Part shown: positions 39,770-48,982 of the stretch, piece by piece
Layout of the letters: each line of letters starts with the position of its first letter
Numbering within the stretch: position 1 is the first letter of the stretch
NCBI RefSeq assembly: GCF_003610465.1
Contig: NZ_RAQI01000002.1
Location: forward strand, 806,001 to 870,000
Source: Xenorhabdus ehlersii
GTDB taxonomy: Bacteria > Pseudomonadota > Gammaproteobacteria > Enterobacterales > Enterobacteriaceae
Direction: 5' to 3'
Length of the DNA stretch: 64,000 nucleotides
Made by a program: the position numbers and the translations under genes
Notes under the pieces: model-generated
What the model saw: the letters and a program-made list of their open reading frames with translations, nothing else
Databases searched by the model: none
What the model was told of the DNA's origin: nothing

Positions 39770-39929
39770 TCACGGCAAGATGGTTATCACGCGACTGCTT
39801 GAGGATTTCAAGGCGCTTTGTAGTTTTCTCAATCTCAGCGTTACATTCTTCAAGCTCTTGATTGGCCATCTTCATAGACATAATTTTGACCGCTGATTCT
39901 AGGCGATCTAAGCGTTCTTCAATCGACAT
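39747..39929 (-). CDS. Small coiled-coil phage protein
   Basis: A 60-residue protein starting at ATG 39929 with AGGAG eight bases upstream (MSIEERLDRLESAVKIMSMKM). The body is a continuous amphipathic helix (heptads through about residue 45), typical of a dimeric coiled coil. A longer extension to 40001 is unmatched. It overlaps the end of the plus-strand gene at 39575. Function unknown; it lies at the P22 immI position. Confidence 0.55.
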   Translation of the reverse strand: MSIEERLDRLESAVKIMSMKMANQELEECNAEIEKTTKRLEILKQSRDNHLAVIRSGNYL

Positions 39930-40061
39930 GTTCAATCTCCTTTGATTGGGGTAATATAACAAAAAATAAACAGTGAGGTGATGGTATAAAAAAATTATCA
40001 ACCTTCAAATGGAAGCACTGGTAAATCCATTTATAGATGAAGAAGTTCCAATTTTTTTAAG

Positions 40062-42359
40062 TTACATTCGTGAAGCTGGATTAGATGATTGAGTCTGATT
40101 ATCATCCTGTTGATTAATCCAGCCAATTATCCCAATACGGGCAATCGTTCGTTTGTCTATATCGGACAATGTGTCATAGAACTCTCTCCATTGCTTAGAG
40201 GTTCTGAGTTTGGCTTCATCAAAGTCTTTACGATATTTGCTCTTTCCTCTTGCGGGAGGAACTTCAATGCCTTTAGTCGCTTGCTGAAACTCAGATGATA
40301 AAATTAATTTTTCCGCTGCCTCAGAAGATCCTGCACCGCCAGCCATGCGAGCACGTGCAGCTAATTTTTCCCCTAATGCGCCACCTGCAACAGCACCTAA
40401 TGGCCCTAACTTTGTCCCTGCCATTGTGCCGACTCTGCCTGCATATTTAGCCATTAACTCATGAGGTGCGGTCACTGCATCAAAGCGTTTTGTAAAATCA
40501 TTCAAACGCCCTGTAGTGATTTCGAATGACTTTGCTCGCCGGATAGCATTGGCCACGACATAAGTATCATGTAGTCCAGACATAAACTCACGAGGCATAT
40601 ATTGCGCCAGAATACGAAGATTGCCGGATTTTCTGAGATTCTGATACCAGTCAGCAAAACCAGCAGGGTTGAAATCAGCGCCGCGCTTGCCTGCTGATAG
40701 CATATCCCTGATAGCAGTTCCGGCGACCTCTTGGCGCATTTGTCTGCTGGGAATGTTTTTCATTAACTCAGAGAATTGTTTCGAATTCCCCCGCGCAAGA
40801 GAGGCAACCGCCAATGTGCTACGATTCGCGATATCTCCTGTCAGGTTCTTGCCGCGCAACTGCACCATCTGATCTTCCAGCCCTTTACGCATTTGAACCA
40901 AGCGCTGAGCTACTTCAAAGTCCCTGCCAGCTCCCACGTCACCTAATACAGTCCGCTGATCTTTAGATAACTGAGAGTAGAGATATCGCAATGCTCCCTC
41001 ATCAGCATCTTTATATGGACCGCGATTTTTAAATAATGCCTGACCAACTAAACGGCGCTGCTTATTCAGGTTGGCATAAGTGAGAATACCATCCTGACTG
41101 GGATTAACGGCCTTGAATACAGCCTTCTCGATCGTGTCCAGATTTTCCCAGCCCCCTAATTCATCAGCCTTTCTCTCAAGTGCTGCGGCTGTATTATTAG
41201 CCTCAACACGGGTTGCGGGCAGCATGGCATTATCAATCTGTTTATAAAGCTGATCACTACGATGCTCAAGTGCTGCCATCCTGCTGTCAACCTGTCCAAT
41301 AATTTTCTGATTCAATGATAGTGTATCAGGGGCTTTAGCAACGTCATCAATGAGTTTTCCGGCACTCTCAGAAAGTTTCAGGATAGCCACATCTTCTTGC
41401 TGCTTTAGTGCAGAACCAGCACGGGATTTAATGGCCTGTTCAACGGCTTGATATTGTTGGTTGCCTGATAAATGGGAAGGGAGAAGATCCTCAGTTACTC
41501 CAAGTCTATCAGCGGCGGCTTTTACATCAGGCTGCACTTTGACATCAAGACCTTGAAGGGAAGAAGCTAAGTCGGGGTTCTTCTGGGCTGCCATTTGGCG
41601 AAGTGTTTCTTCTGGCGTTAGTTGTTTCTGAGGGGGAGGTTGCGGTGCACCTTGTCCGGCTCCACCTGCTCCACGAAATAGCTTATTCAGCCCTGTCTTT
41701 TCACCAACGACATTCAACGCCTTACCCAGAACCGGAGTGACAACCCTAGCCACCCCGCTAGCCGCAGTACCAATACCGAGATCAGTCGCCAGCCCACCCG
41801 CATTATCTTTTGAGCTGTTCTGAGCCAATGCGCCTATAGTATTTTCAGCCACCATATCAGCCAGTTTAGTTGCCCCTCTCTCCAGTTTACCCGCATTGGC
41901 AACGGAGCCAAGGGCTACTGCGGCTTTCTCTGTGCCAACACCCGGTATTAAGTACGGCGCGACTTCTGCGCCGATTTGAGCGTAAGAATCTTGGGGCTTA
42001 AGACTGTTTGGTAACTCAAATCGTTGTGCGGGTGTGTATGTTCCATCACCTAATCCAGCCTTTTCACCCGCCCAAGCGCCAGCACTAACCACCGCATCAC
42101 CAATGCTGGGAATAATATTAGCCACGTTTACGCCAGCTTGAAGAAAGCCTTTTCCAGCTTCTGCGATTGGGTTACCTGCTTGTTGCTGTTGTGGTAATGG
42201 ATAGGCTGCATAGAATTGTTGTCGTGCGGCTTCGACCTTATCACCGGCTTTAGGTACAACTATTTCATTGAAATATTGTTCCTGCGCCGCTGCCTGCTGT
42301 TGTAGGTTTAGCGATTGGTATTGTGGGGACGCAACAACGTCCCGCCACGGTTTAGCCAT
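40062..42359 (-). CDS. DNA ejection protein, P22 gp16-like (enlarged)
   Basis: A 765-residue protein in the gp16 slot of the P22 ejection set (gp7, gp20, gp16), which leaves the virion to form a channel for DNA. The N-terminus KPWRDVVASPQYQSLNLQQQAAAQEQYFNEIVVP resembles gp16. Long Ala/Gly-rich amphipathic stretches follow (about residues 75-230), as expected for membrane-inserting ejection proteins. P22 gp16 has 609 residues, so this form is about 150 longer. It overlaps the gp20 stop by one base. Confidence 0.85.
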   Translation of the reverse strand: MAKPWRDVVASPQYQSLNLQQQAAAQEQYFNEIVVPKAGDKVEAARQQFYAAYPLPQQQQAGNPIAEAGKGFLQAGVNVANIIPSIGDAVVSAGAWAGEKAGLGDGTYTPAQRFELPNSLKPQDSYAQIGAEVAPYLIPGVGTEKAAVALGSVANAGKLERGATKLADMVAENTIGALAQNSSKDNAGGLATDLGIGTAASGVARVVTPVLGKALNVVGEKTGLNKLFRGAGGAGQGAPQPPPQKQLTPEETLRQMAAQKNPDLASSLQGLDVKVQPDVKAAADRLGVTEDLLPSHLSGNQQYQAVEQAIKSRAGSALKQQEDVAILKLSESAGKLIDDVAKAPDTLSLNQKIIGQVDSRMAALEHRSDQLYKQIDNAMLPATRVEANNTAAALERKADELGGWENLDTIEKAVFKAVNPSQDGILTYANLNKQRRLVGQALFKNRGPYKDADEGALRYLYSQLSKDQRTVLGDVGAGRDFEVAQRLVQMRKGLEDQMVQLRGKNLTGDIANRSTLAVASLARGNSKQFSELMKNIPSRQMRQEVAGTAIRDMLSAGKRGADFNPAGFADWYQNLRKSGNLRILAQYMPREFMSGLHDTYVVANAIRRAKSFEITTGRLNDFTKRFDAVTAPHELMAKYAGRVGTMAGTKLGPLGAVAGGALGEKLAARARMAGGAGSSEAAEKLILSSEFQQATKGIEVPPARGKSKYRKDFDEAKLRTSKQWREFYDTLSDIDKRTIARIGIIGWINQQDDNQTQSSNPASRM

Positions 42360-43627
42360 TAGTCACCCCATAAACTTGAATATTCACTTTGATTACTGGA
42401 TGGAGCCGCTTGCTCTTTTCTATATTTCTCCGCCTCCGTACTGAATTTATTATCCAGTCTCTGCTTTCCCTTATTGGTGACGGAAATGATTGTCTTAATC
42501 GTTTCTTTGGCCGCTTTTTCTGATATGGAGGGAGAAAGCTTACCTATAGCATCTGTCACCCTCTGTCCTTCCGCATTAGATAATGCCCCCAGCCCCTTCA
42601 TTAACTGAACGTTTGCTAGAAATGTCTGTGATTTCAGTGTGTCAACCAAGGCCTCAGTATTGGCGGCATCAGTACCTGGAAGATATCTGTTACCAAAGGG
42701 ATTTATATTAATCCCGAAATATCCATTAAATCCCGGGCTATCTAATATCCGGTTTGCCGTACCGATGGTTTGATCAATAGCATTGATCTGACTGAGATAG
42801 GTATCATATTTATCAGTTTTAGCTTGCTCGCCTTTCCGTTTGAACTCTTGTTGTTTCAGAAGCAAGTCATCGCGTTTGATTTGATTTGTTTCCGTTTTTA
42901 ATTGACGATCAATAGCATTTTGGGCGAACTCGGCCTTTTTGATCTCCCTGTTGAGGCGGGCATTTTCAGCCCCGATATCTTGTCCGCGCATCTGGATATC
43001 TTGCCCCCTACGCGCCGTAGTTGCTGATATATCCTGACCTCTCGCCTGTAGCGACTCAGAAGCCTGATTACTGCGGATGCTCTCAGACAATTTTCCGCGA
43101 TCAATTTCCCGGCCTTCTTTCTTGTCCAGCACTGCAAGCTGGTCTTTCGCGCTCAATGTCCCCAGCTTAACGGTAAAAAGAACCTCATTGAATTGCTCAG
43201 GATTGTTCGCGTACATAGTCATTAACTGTTGAGGCGAAACACCTTTAGACTGAATAACCTCAGCATTCTGCACCAATGCCGCCGCTACATTACGCGGATC
43301 ACCTGTCGATATCGCTAATTGCAATTGATTTACCGTACTATCTAATGCTGCAACATCTTGCGCGCTCCTGAATCCCAACTGAGCCTGAATATTTTGTAGC
43401 TGAGAGGGGTATTGAACTGCCAGTTCTCGCAGCTTTTGCGGATCATTGATTGCACCGGATAACGTCTGTTTAAATGCTTGCTGTTCGCTCATCTGTTGCT
43501 GCATTTGTTGGTTTTGCAGGTTTAGCCCCGTCAATTGAGATTGACCGAGCCTATTTTGTGTCTCCTTTAGTGCCTGACCTGCCAAATCAGGCATGAGAGA
43601 TTCATAATAGTTAATTGGCTGAACCAT
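42359..43627 (-). CDS. DNA transfer/ejection protein, P22 gp20-like
   Basis: A 422-residue protein rich in Gln, Ala and Ser (LNLQNQQMQQQMSEQQAFKQTLSGAI), with short near-repeats RGQDISATTARRGQDIQMRGQDIGAEN around residue 200. It corresponds by order and composition to gp20, the second ejection protein. It is flanked by one-base overlaps with gp7-like and gp16-like genes, so the three are translated together. Confidence 0.85.
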   Translation of the reverse strand: MVQPINYYESLMPDLAGQALKETQNRLGQSQLTGLNLQNQQMQQQMSEQQAFKQTLSGAINDPQKLRELAVQYPSQLQNIQAQLGFRSAQDVAALDSTVNQLQLAISTGDPRNVAAALVQNAEVIQSKGVSPQQLMTMYANNPEQFNEVLFTVKLGTLSAKDQLAVLDKKEGREIDRGKLSESIRSNQASESLQARGQDISATTARRGQDIQMRGQDIGAENARLNREIKKAEFAQNAIDRQLKTETNQIKRDDLLLKQQEFKRKGEQAKTDKYDTYLSQINAIDQTIGTANRILDSPGFNGYFGININPFGNRYLPGTDAANTEALVDTLKSQTFLANVQLMKGLGALSNAEGQRVTDAIGKLSPSISEKAAKETIKTIISVTNKGKQRLDNKFSTEAEKYRKEQAAPSSNQSEYSSLWGD

Positions 43628-44301
43628 CAGAACATGCCCCCCATCATCCCGCCAAACATTTTGCTGGCCATACCGCCGAACTGATTAATGTCCTGCGATG
43701 CACCATTATTGATGCTGTTGCTGGCACCCGCTGCAATCTGCCATGGAAGCGCTTTCCTCCCTGCATTTATTGCCCCTTGTTGGCTGTACAACGAACCGAG
43801 AGCATTCGCATTGTTAGCCGCTGCCGCAGACTGAGCGCCCGCACCCGACAGACCAACGTTAACCAACCCCAGCAACTGGTTATACATGTCTTGTTGCTCG
43901 GCCGTTTTCATGTTCAGATAGTTTTGTCCCAGTTGCGGCGCAATACTGACTAACTGATTACCTGTTGCCGTAGAACCTAATCCACCTGTTGCCTCAGCAC
44001 CCGCCAACGCTTGATATCGTGCCTGATCTGCTAATTGTGCGTACTCTGGACTATTGAAGTACTGACCAAGTAAGGCATTTCGGTCTATCGGTTTACCCGC
44101 CAAGCCCTGTAAACCAGATAATCCAGATTGTCCAGCTTCACGGAACGGTGATAACCACTGGCCTTGCTGCTCAAACATCTGTGTCTGAGCATCAATGGCT
44201 CTGTCGTTTGACCGGGACTGCTCTTTAGCGCCTTTACTCGCCCCGATACCACCGATTATTCCGCCTACAGCGCTACCGATACCGCTAACTATTCCACCCA
44301 T
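43627..44301 (-). CDS. DNA ejection protein, P22 gp7-like
   Basis: A 224-residue Gly/Ala-rich protein opening with a hydrophobic glycine-zipper-like segment (SGIGSAVGGIIGGIGASKGA) and closing with methionine/glycine repeats (FGGMASKMFGGMMGGMF). Length matches P22 gp7 (229), which is processed at its N-terminus and ejected with DNA. The remainder aligns in pattern with gp7 (FREAGQSGLSGLQGLAG, FNSPEYAQL). Position after gp14 supports the call. Confidence 0.88.
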   Translation of the reverse strand: MGGIVSGIGSAVGGIIGGIGASKGAKEQSRSNDRAIDAQTQMFEQQGQWLSPFREAGQSGLSGLQGLAGKPIDRNALLGQYFNSPEYAQLADQARYQALAGAEATGGLGSTATGNQLVSIAPQLGQNYLNMKTAEQQDMYNQLLGLVNVGLSGAGAQSAAAANNANALGSLYSQQGAINAGRKALPWQIAAGASNSINNGASQDINQFGGMASKMFGGMMGGMF

Positions 44302-44303
44302 AA

Positions 44304-44666
44304 TTAACTCCTAACCATTAAAAATAATTGTTCTCTGCGCCCATCAATAAGTTCAACGACATCATCTGATTGCAGGTGAAAGCCAAATTTCCGCGCCAAA
44401 TTACAGACGTGCTTCGATGCTGAAAGGATCGGCGCATGGATAACCCTATTGCCAATCAGTGAAAGAATGTCGCTGGCTGCATCACTGGAGCGGTGTCTTT
44501 CGCCTTTCTTCATCGCCATGTGCAATTCAACATGTTCGCCTCGTTCAATCACCACAAATACACCGCAGCCCTGCCAGAGATAGTAATCAGCCGGATAATC
44601 CACCCATGACGGAACGCCCCACAACCGCATAAGTTGTGAACCAGTGATAGTGTCTATTTTTGTCAT
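44304..44666 (-). CDS. Head assembly protein, P22 gp14-like (DUF2824)
   Basis: A 120-residue protein between tail needle and gp7, the P22 gene 14 position. The central RHRSSDAASDILSLIGN and NLARKFGFHLQ give it a GNAT-like flavour, as seen in this family. P22 gp14 is longer (172), so the match is by family and order rather than length. It shares one base with the stop of the tail-needle gene. Confidence 0.75.
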   Translation of the reverse strand: MTKIDTITGSQLMRLWGVPSWVDYPADYYLWQGCGVFVVIERGEHVELHMAMKKGERHRSSDAASDILSLIGNRVIHAPILSASKHVCNLARKFGFHLQSDDVVELIDGRREQLFLMVRS

Positions 44667-45343
44667 TAGTCGATGAGTCCGTGAGCTCGAAGTGCGTCTT
44701 CATACGCTTTGCATCTTTTCGCTAGCGATGTGACTGCATTCATTAGAGATTGGGTGACAGATTGATCGTAAGTTTGGCCTGCGTTCCATGACTGATTGGC
44801 ATCAATTGCCCCTTTACTAGCATCACCAGTCATTACGGTAAAACCAGTGACCCTTTGACCCACAACATTGACGCCATTTATTAGGTAGTTGTTTTTTACA
44901 TCGATGGGTGATGAGATAACTTGAGTTGCTGTTGCTTTCTTGGATACATAGTCAACTTTTATTTCAGATATCTGACCATCTATGTTTTGTATCTTTATCT
45001 TAAGACCATCAACATCATGCTCGATATTCAAAACCCTAACTTCAAGTTTTGCTAAGTCTTCCTCTGCTTTGGTGATTCTGACTTCGTGGTCTTCTAGCGT
45101 TTCTTCTGCCCGAGTTATTCTTTTTCCATGATCATCAAGGATAATATCTTGCTCATCGTTTTTAACCTGAGCATCATAGGCTCCATCACCTGCCTGATTA
45201 GCCTTGTTTGCCACATTGCCTAAATCAGCTCCCTGTTGAACGACATACAGAAAATAGGGTTGGGAGAAATTACTGGGGAGCAGCGTTGCATCTATTCGAG
45301 TCGCCTGTATTTCTACAGGGTTTTTGAGACTATTATCAGCCAT
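44666..45343 (-). CDS. Tail needle protein, P22 gp26
   Basis: A 225-residue trimeric fibre that plugs the portal and pierces the outer membrane. The N-terminus (ADNSLKNPVEIQATRIDATLLP, GNVANKANQAGDGAYDAQVKNDEQD) is that of P22 gp26. A long heptad coiled coil spans about residues 65-140 with repeated DHEVRITKAEEDL units. The tip keeps the GQRVTGF and ALRAHGLID blocks. Confidence 0.95.
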   Translation of the reverse strand: MADNSLKNPVEIQATRIDATLLPSNFSQPYFLYVVQQGADLGNVANKANQAGDGAYDAQVKNDEQDIILDDHGKRITRAEETLEDHEVRITKAEEDLAKLEVRVLNIEHDVDGLKIKIQNIDGQISEIKVDYVSKKATATQVISSPIDVKNNYLINGVNVVGQRVTGFTVMTGDASKGAIDANQSWNAGQTYDQSVTQSLMNAVTSLAKRCKAYEDALRAHGLID

Positions 45344-45345
45344 AA

Positions 45346-46764
45346 TTATTCCAACCTGATTTGGCAGCCGGAGAGGGTGACAGGGGATCTGGTGATTACT
45401 CGCACTTTAAATCCGATGTTTTTACGGATACGACCAACACGTCGCCACAATACCCGTTTGTCATAGATAAATGGTGCGTTCTGTTCGATCATCTGCTCGC
45501 GCCCGTAATTGATACCATCAGCCGTTGCAGAGAGAAATAACCTGTCAGCGTATTGAGATACACCAGTAGAGGCTTCCAGCTCGAAATCGAATACCCGTGC
45601 GTTGTCGGCTTTGAACATTGGCGTATACAGCAAATGCTCCTGCTGCTGCCCGTACTGGTCAGATGCAGAGAAATTAAGCTGTCCGGTCATAGGCTCGCGT
45701 TTATCACCAACCGTTATCTGATTACCCTCGAACATGAAATCGATACCGCGATAGACATCATCAAACAGGCCAGTTTTCAGGATGCACCACTGCACACCAC
45801 TCTGACTGGCTGAGGCGTCGTAGCACAAAACATGACGCGGCAGATGAATAATCAATAATTCGTGTGCATCGAACCGCACCGTTTCCATTACACCAGCAGC
45901 CAGTTCATCCGCTGTGTAGTCTCTCAGCATCTTCTCTATTGATGCTGTGGCTATCGGGGCTACTTGTCCCTGACGAATGACATAGACCGATGGCGCACCA
46001 GTGGCCTGATGGCTAATAATGGCGTGGGAGTCACCGAACACTGTTTTGCAATGCGTGCCGGCAATCCCTTTTTGCACCATGAGTGAGGGCTGGGCGATAT
46101 AAATTGCTGCCCGCGTATCAGTGGCACCCGTCAGTGAGAAATATTCAATGGTTGACGAACCGAAACAGACCACGAAATCACGCCATGTATCGATCCCGAT
46201 AATACCATCCGGTTGGGATTCGGCACGGTATAGCGCACGATAACGGTCGGGATGGGACTCATCCTCCAAGTCAGTGACACCAAAAGTATCCGTTCCGTCT
46301 TTTACCCAGATATAACGGCCACGGGAACGGCAGATATCACGCACTGAACCGATAGCATATTGTTGATACCCAGACGAAGCAGGCCAGTTTTCCAGCCGCT
46401 TAACCGTACCGTCATAACGATAGATTGACAGCGCACTATTAGCTGCAACAGCCTGACTGTTATAGCTGTGCGCCATACTGACACGACCAGAACCAGAGAC
46501 ATCCCCAATGGTATTTGTACCTTTATATAGCTTGCTGCCCAGAACGCGATAAACCGCGGACTCTTTGGTGTTGAATTCGGCACCGCGCGATATTCCGGCA
46601 ACATCAGCATGCTGAGTGATACCGGGGAAAGAGCGCAGATATCCCGGTGTCCCTAATATCTCTTTCGGTGTGGCCAACATATTGACCGGAAGCAGATCCA
46701 CATAATCAGCATCGTGGAAGTTTTTACCATTCCCCTTCATCAGCGGGAGTTGTTGTATTGGCAT
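45346..46764 (-). CDS. Packaged-DNA stabilisation protein, P22 gp10
   Basis: A 472-residue head-to-tail adaptor of exactly P22 gp10 length (472), placed between gp4 and gp26. It has recognisable blocks at the start (PIQQLPLMKGNGKNFHDADYVDLLPVNMLATPKE) and VRDICRSRGRYIWVKDGTDTF. With gp4 and gp26 it seals the portal after packaging. Confidence 0.93.
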   Translation of the reverse strand: MPIQQLPLMKGNGKNFHDADYVDLLPVNMLATPKEILGTPGYLRSFPGITQHADVAGISRGAEFNTKESAVYRVLGSKLYKGTNTIGDVSGSGRVSMAHSYNSQAVAANSALSIYRYDGTVKRLENWPASSGYQQYAIGSVRDICRSRGRYIWVKDGTDTFGVTDLEDESHPDRYRALYRAESQPDGIIGIDTWRDFVVCFGSSTIEYFSLTGATDTRAAIYIAQPSLMVQKGIAGTHCKTVFGDSHAIISHQATGAPSVYVIRQGQVAPIATASIEKMLRDYTADELAAGVMETVRFDAHELLIIHLPRHVLCYDASASQSGVQWCILKTGLFDDVYRGIDFMFEGNQITVGDKREPMTGQLNFSASDQYGQQQEHLLYTPMFKADNARVFDFELEASTGVSQYADRLFLSATADGINYGREQMIEQNAPFIYDKRVLWRRVGRIRKNIGFKVRVITRSPVTLSGCQIRLE

Positions 46765-46771
46765 AACTCAC

Positions 46772-47233
46772 CTATATAACAGGGTTATTTTTTTCGATAT
46801 AAAAACGATCCCATGAGAAAGCCTTTCGATTACCTGAGCCTGTCGGCATGTCATTTCGCCTTTCCAATGATGGAACGGTAGTCAGAGCGATACATATGGC
46901 TTGATAAGCTGAATCTGCCGCTGTTAACAACGCATCCGATGGCTGAATAACGTTATCCATGCACATTTGCACCGCTAACTTTAAAGAAACGCCATCATTG
47001 GCCCATGCAGGAATACCTGAATCATCATCCGGCATGGGTTGAACGCCATTGGCAGAGTCAGCAAACAGATATCCAAGTCCAATACCTTTCACTTGCCATT
47101 GTGCCATCATATCTTCTAGATCGCCGATTGAATCCTCGATAGACTGTGGATCAGCATCAGTCAGTGTCGCATCTGAATATAGACCAGCCTTTCGCAATGC
47201 CTTAAGAACTAAATCACCCTTGGTCTTCGCCAT
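46772..47233 (-). CDS. Tail accessory factor, P22 gp4
   Basis: A 153-residue protein that docks under the portal; P22 gp4 (166) also has muramidase activity. The N-terminus TKGDLVLKALRKAGLYSDATLTDADPQSIEDSIGDLEDMMAQW matches gp4 in blocks, and the end has MPTGSGN. Its start overlaps the preceding small gene by 20 bases. Confidence 0.93.
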   Translation of the reverse strand: MAKTKGDLVLKALRKAGLYSDATLTDADPQSIEDSIGDLEDMMAQWQVKGIGLGYLFADSANGVQPMPDDDSGIPAWANDGVSLKLAVQMCMDNVIQPSDALLTAADSAYQAICIALTTVPSLERRNDMPTGSGNRKAFSWDRFYIEKNNPVI

Positions 47234-47399
47234 CTTTTACTGCCTCATTACGCTTGGGTTTTTCTGCGGTTTCGTTTGGATGCTTTACCCACCCCTGTTT
47301 CAAACTGTCTTCAATCTCTTCACTGATCACAACAATGTAATCCAGTGAATAAGAACCGCAGGTGATCATTGTGCCCTGTTTATACAGCATGGTTTTCAT
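47214..47399 (-). CDS. Small phage protein between coat and gp4
   Basis: A 61-residue protein (MLYKQGTMITCGSYSLDYIVV...) of a type often found between coat and gp4 genes of P22-like phages. It has a compact beta-rich start and a charged, Lys/Glu-rich tail. ATG 47399 follows GGGGTGA. Role unknown; probably a virion or assembly factor because of its fixed position. Confidence 0.7.
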   Translation of the reverse strand: MKTMLYKQGTMITCGSYSLDYIVVISEEIEDSLKQGWVKHPNETAEKPKRNEAVKDGEDQG

Positions 47400-47402
47400 G
47401 TA

Positions 47403-47666
47403 TCACCCCAAGATAACCCAATCATTAGCTAAGAGATCTGTTTGACTAGCAAGCCATCCCACCACTAACTTGTTATCAGCAGTTTTCATGCAGATGGAAT
47501 CAACAAAGGATGGTTCGCCAACATATTCCCCATAACCATACTTAAGTCCCCTTTGTAATTCCGTTCCTTTAATTAAGTACAGGAACATCCCCTTTCCATT
47601 CCAACCATTACGGGCGATAGGTTTACCTTGTTTCAGGGCGTCTAATGCTGCACTAAATGTCATCAT
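47403..47666 (-). CDS. DUF2829 protein, Tad2-like anti-Thoeris sponge candidate
   Basis: An 87-residue protein with the full DUF2829 pattern: TFSAALDALKQGKPIARNGWNGKGMFLYLI, then an internal loop, then MKTADNKLVVGWLASQTDLLANDWVI. DUF2829 includes Tad2, a phage protein that tetramerises and sequesters the cyclic ADP-ribose messenger of Thoeris TIR defence. I start at ATG 47666, which has GGAG eight bases upstream; the longer frame to 47696 swallows that site. It sits between coat and the small gp4-proximal gene, an odd place for an anti-defence gene, and would be expressed late unless a local promoter exists. Activity is inferred from the family. Confidence 0.85.
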   Translation of the reverse strand: MMTFSAALDALKQGKPIARNGWNGKGMFLYLIKGTELQRGLKYGYGEYVGEPSFVDSICMKTADNKLVVGWLASQTDLLANDWVILG

Positions 47667-47708
47667 TGTCATTTCTCCAAAATTAGAAAGGGGCATAAGC
47701 CCCTCAGA

Positions 47709-48962
47709 TTACTGTCCTGCAATCACTAACCCGACATACTCAGGAACCAGTACAGAACAACCATACAGCGTGGTAAAGCGGGTTGTCGTTACGCCTTTGA
47801 TATGGTCAAAGAAGTAAGACATGATCAATGTTGCGCCTTGTTCAGTGGTGGCTGTCATCACCTGTGGGCCTTGTCCGGTAGGGAATGCCAATTTCCCGTA
47901 CATCAATTCGACGGAACCATCAGCCCAGAATAAGTTTGTAGGCGCTGCATTCTTATTAAGAAGAGTGATTGCCGCGCCGTTTGCCGCATTAGTGTTAACG
48001 TTGGCATAAGGCTGGCTGGCAACATCAGCATTATCAGGCGGTAAAATCTGCGGAGAAATAGTCGCCGTAGAGCCACTGATAGCCAGAACGCGGAAAACCT
48101 GTAGCTGATCGGTGGTGTCTTTCGTGATTTGATGCACGGAATACACATCAGCAATCGTGAATGCGTCACCCACCTGCAATCCGGCACCAGATAATGTGAT
48201 CGTACCCTGACGGTTATCAACCGGCATATCGTTAGCATCTTTTGCCACAACCTTGTGTGCTGGAGCCGCTGCCAGAGTTAACGCCTCAGCCGTACCTTTG
48301 GGGACACGCCCTGAGATATCTGTTTTGTAACTGTCAAAGCTGGCAACGGGTGGGATTTGCGCTTTTTCATAAGCCGTCAGCGTTGTGCCCTGCGCATAGG
48401 CACGCATACCCAATTCACCGGCCAGATCTTTGTAGTTGAACGGGTTCCAGAAAGAACGGCGATTGATACCCTGCGGAACACCAATCGCTGTCATGGTGGC
48501 GTCAATGCCTGCCGCACAGTTCCATAAATCACGCCCCTGTCCGCCAGAGGTATTATTCGCCATCGCAATCACATTGGTTGCACGCTGAGTAGCCATCTGG
48601 ATCAGGTCAGAATCAATCTGCGCGGCAAGGCGTTGACCTGCTGCCCTGCCTGCTTCTGTTTTGTGTTCTGGATCACGCATTTCTCGTGCATCCAGCGTGT
48701 ACAGGATGTTCTTGGGTTCTTTGAACACGGAGGGAACGAGGCGCTGAACCAGTGCTGTGGGTTCTTTGCCAGACAGATCTAGCCCCTCCTCCACGTTCAT
48801 ATGATAGTGCTGAGGGCGGTAAATGACATCGCCTGCACGCTGCATAGCGGTATCGCCGGGGCGGAATTTCTTCGCATTACGGGAGACTACGCCAGCGGCT
48901 TCAAAGCCGTCCACGTAGTTTTCAAACATGATTTCTAAGTCTTTTGCTAATTGATTAGCCAT
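47709..48962 (-). CDS. Major capsid (coat) protein, P22 gp5 family
   Basis: A 417-residue HK97-fold coat protein, compared with 430 in P22. Early blocks are MANQLAKDLEIMFENYVDGF and RNAKKFRPGDTAMQRAGDVIYRPQHY. A beta-rich insertion between about residues 225 and 345 corresponds to the I-domain peculiar to P22-like coats (VDNRQGTITLSGAGLQVGDAFTI). The C-terminus ends YGCSVLVPEYVGLVIAGQ. It follows the scaffold gene as in all members. Confidence 0.95.
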   Translation of the reverse strand: MANQLAKDLEIMFENYVDGFEAAGVVSRNAKKFRPGDTAMQRAGDVIYRPQHYHMNVEEGLDLSGKEPTALVQRLVPSVFKEPKNILYTLDAREMRDPEHKTEAGRAAGQRLAAQIDSDLIQMATQRATNVIAMANNTSGGQGRDLWNCAAGIDATMTAIGVPQGINRRSFWNPFNYKDLAGELGMRAYAQGTTLTAYEKAQIPPVASFDSYKTDISGRVPKGTAEALTLAAAPAHKVVAKDANDMPVDNRQGTITLSGAGLQVGDAFTIADVYSVHQITKDTTDQLQVFRVLAISGSTATISPQILPPDNADVASQPYANVNTNAANGAAITLLNKNAAPTNLFWADGSVELMYGKLAFPTGQGPQVMTATTEQGATLIMSYFFDHIKGVTTTRFTTLYGCSVLVPEYVGLVIAGQ

Positions 48963-48982
48963 ATTTCATCTGCTCCGATGGA

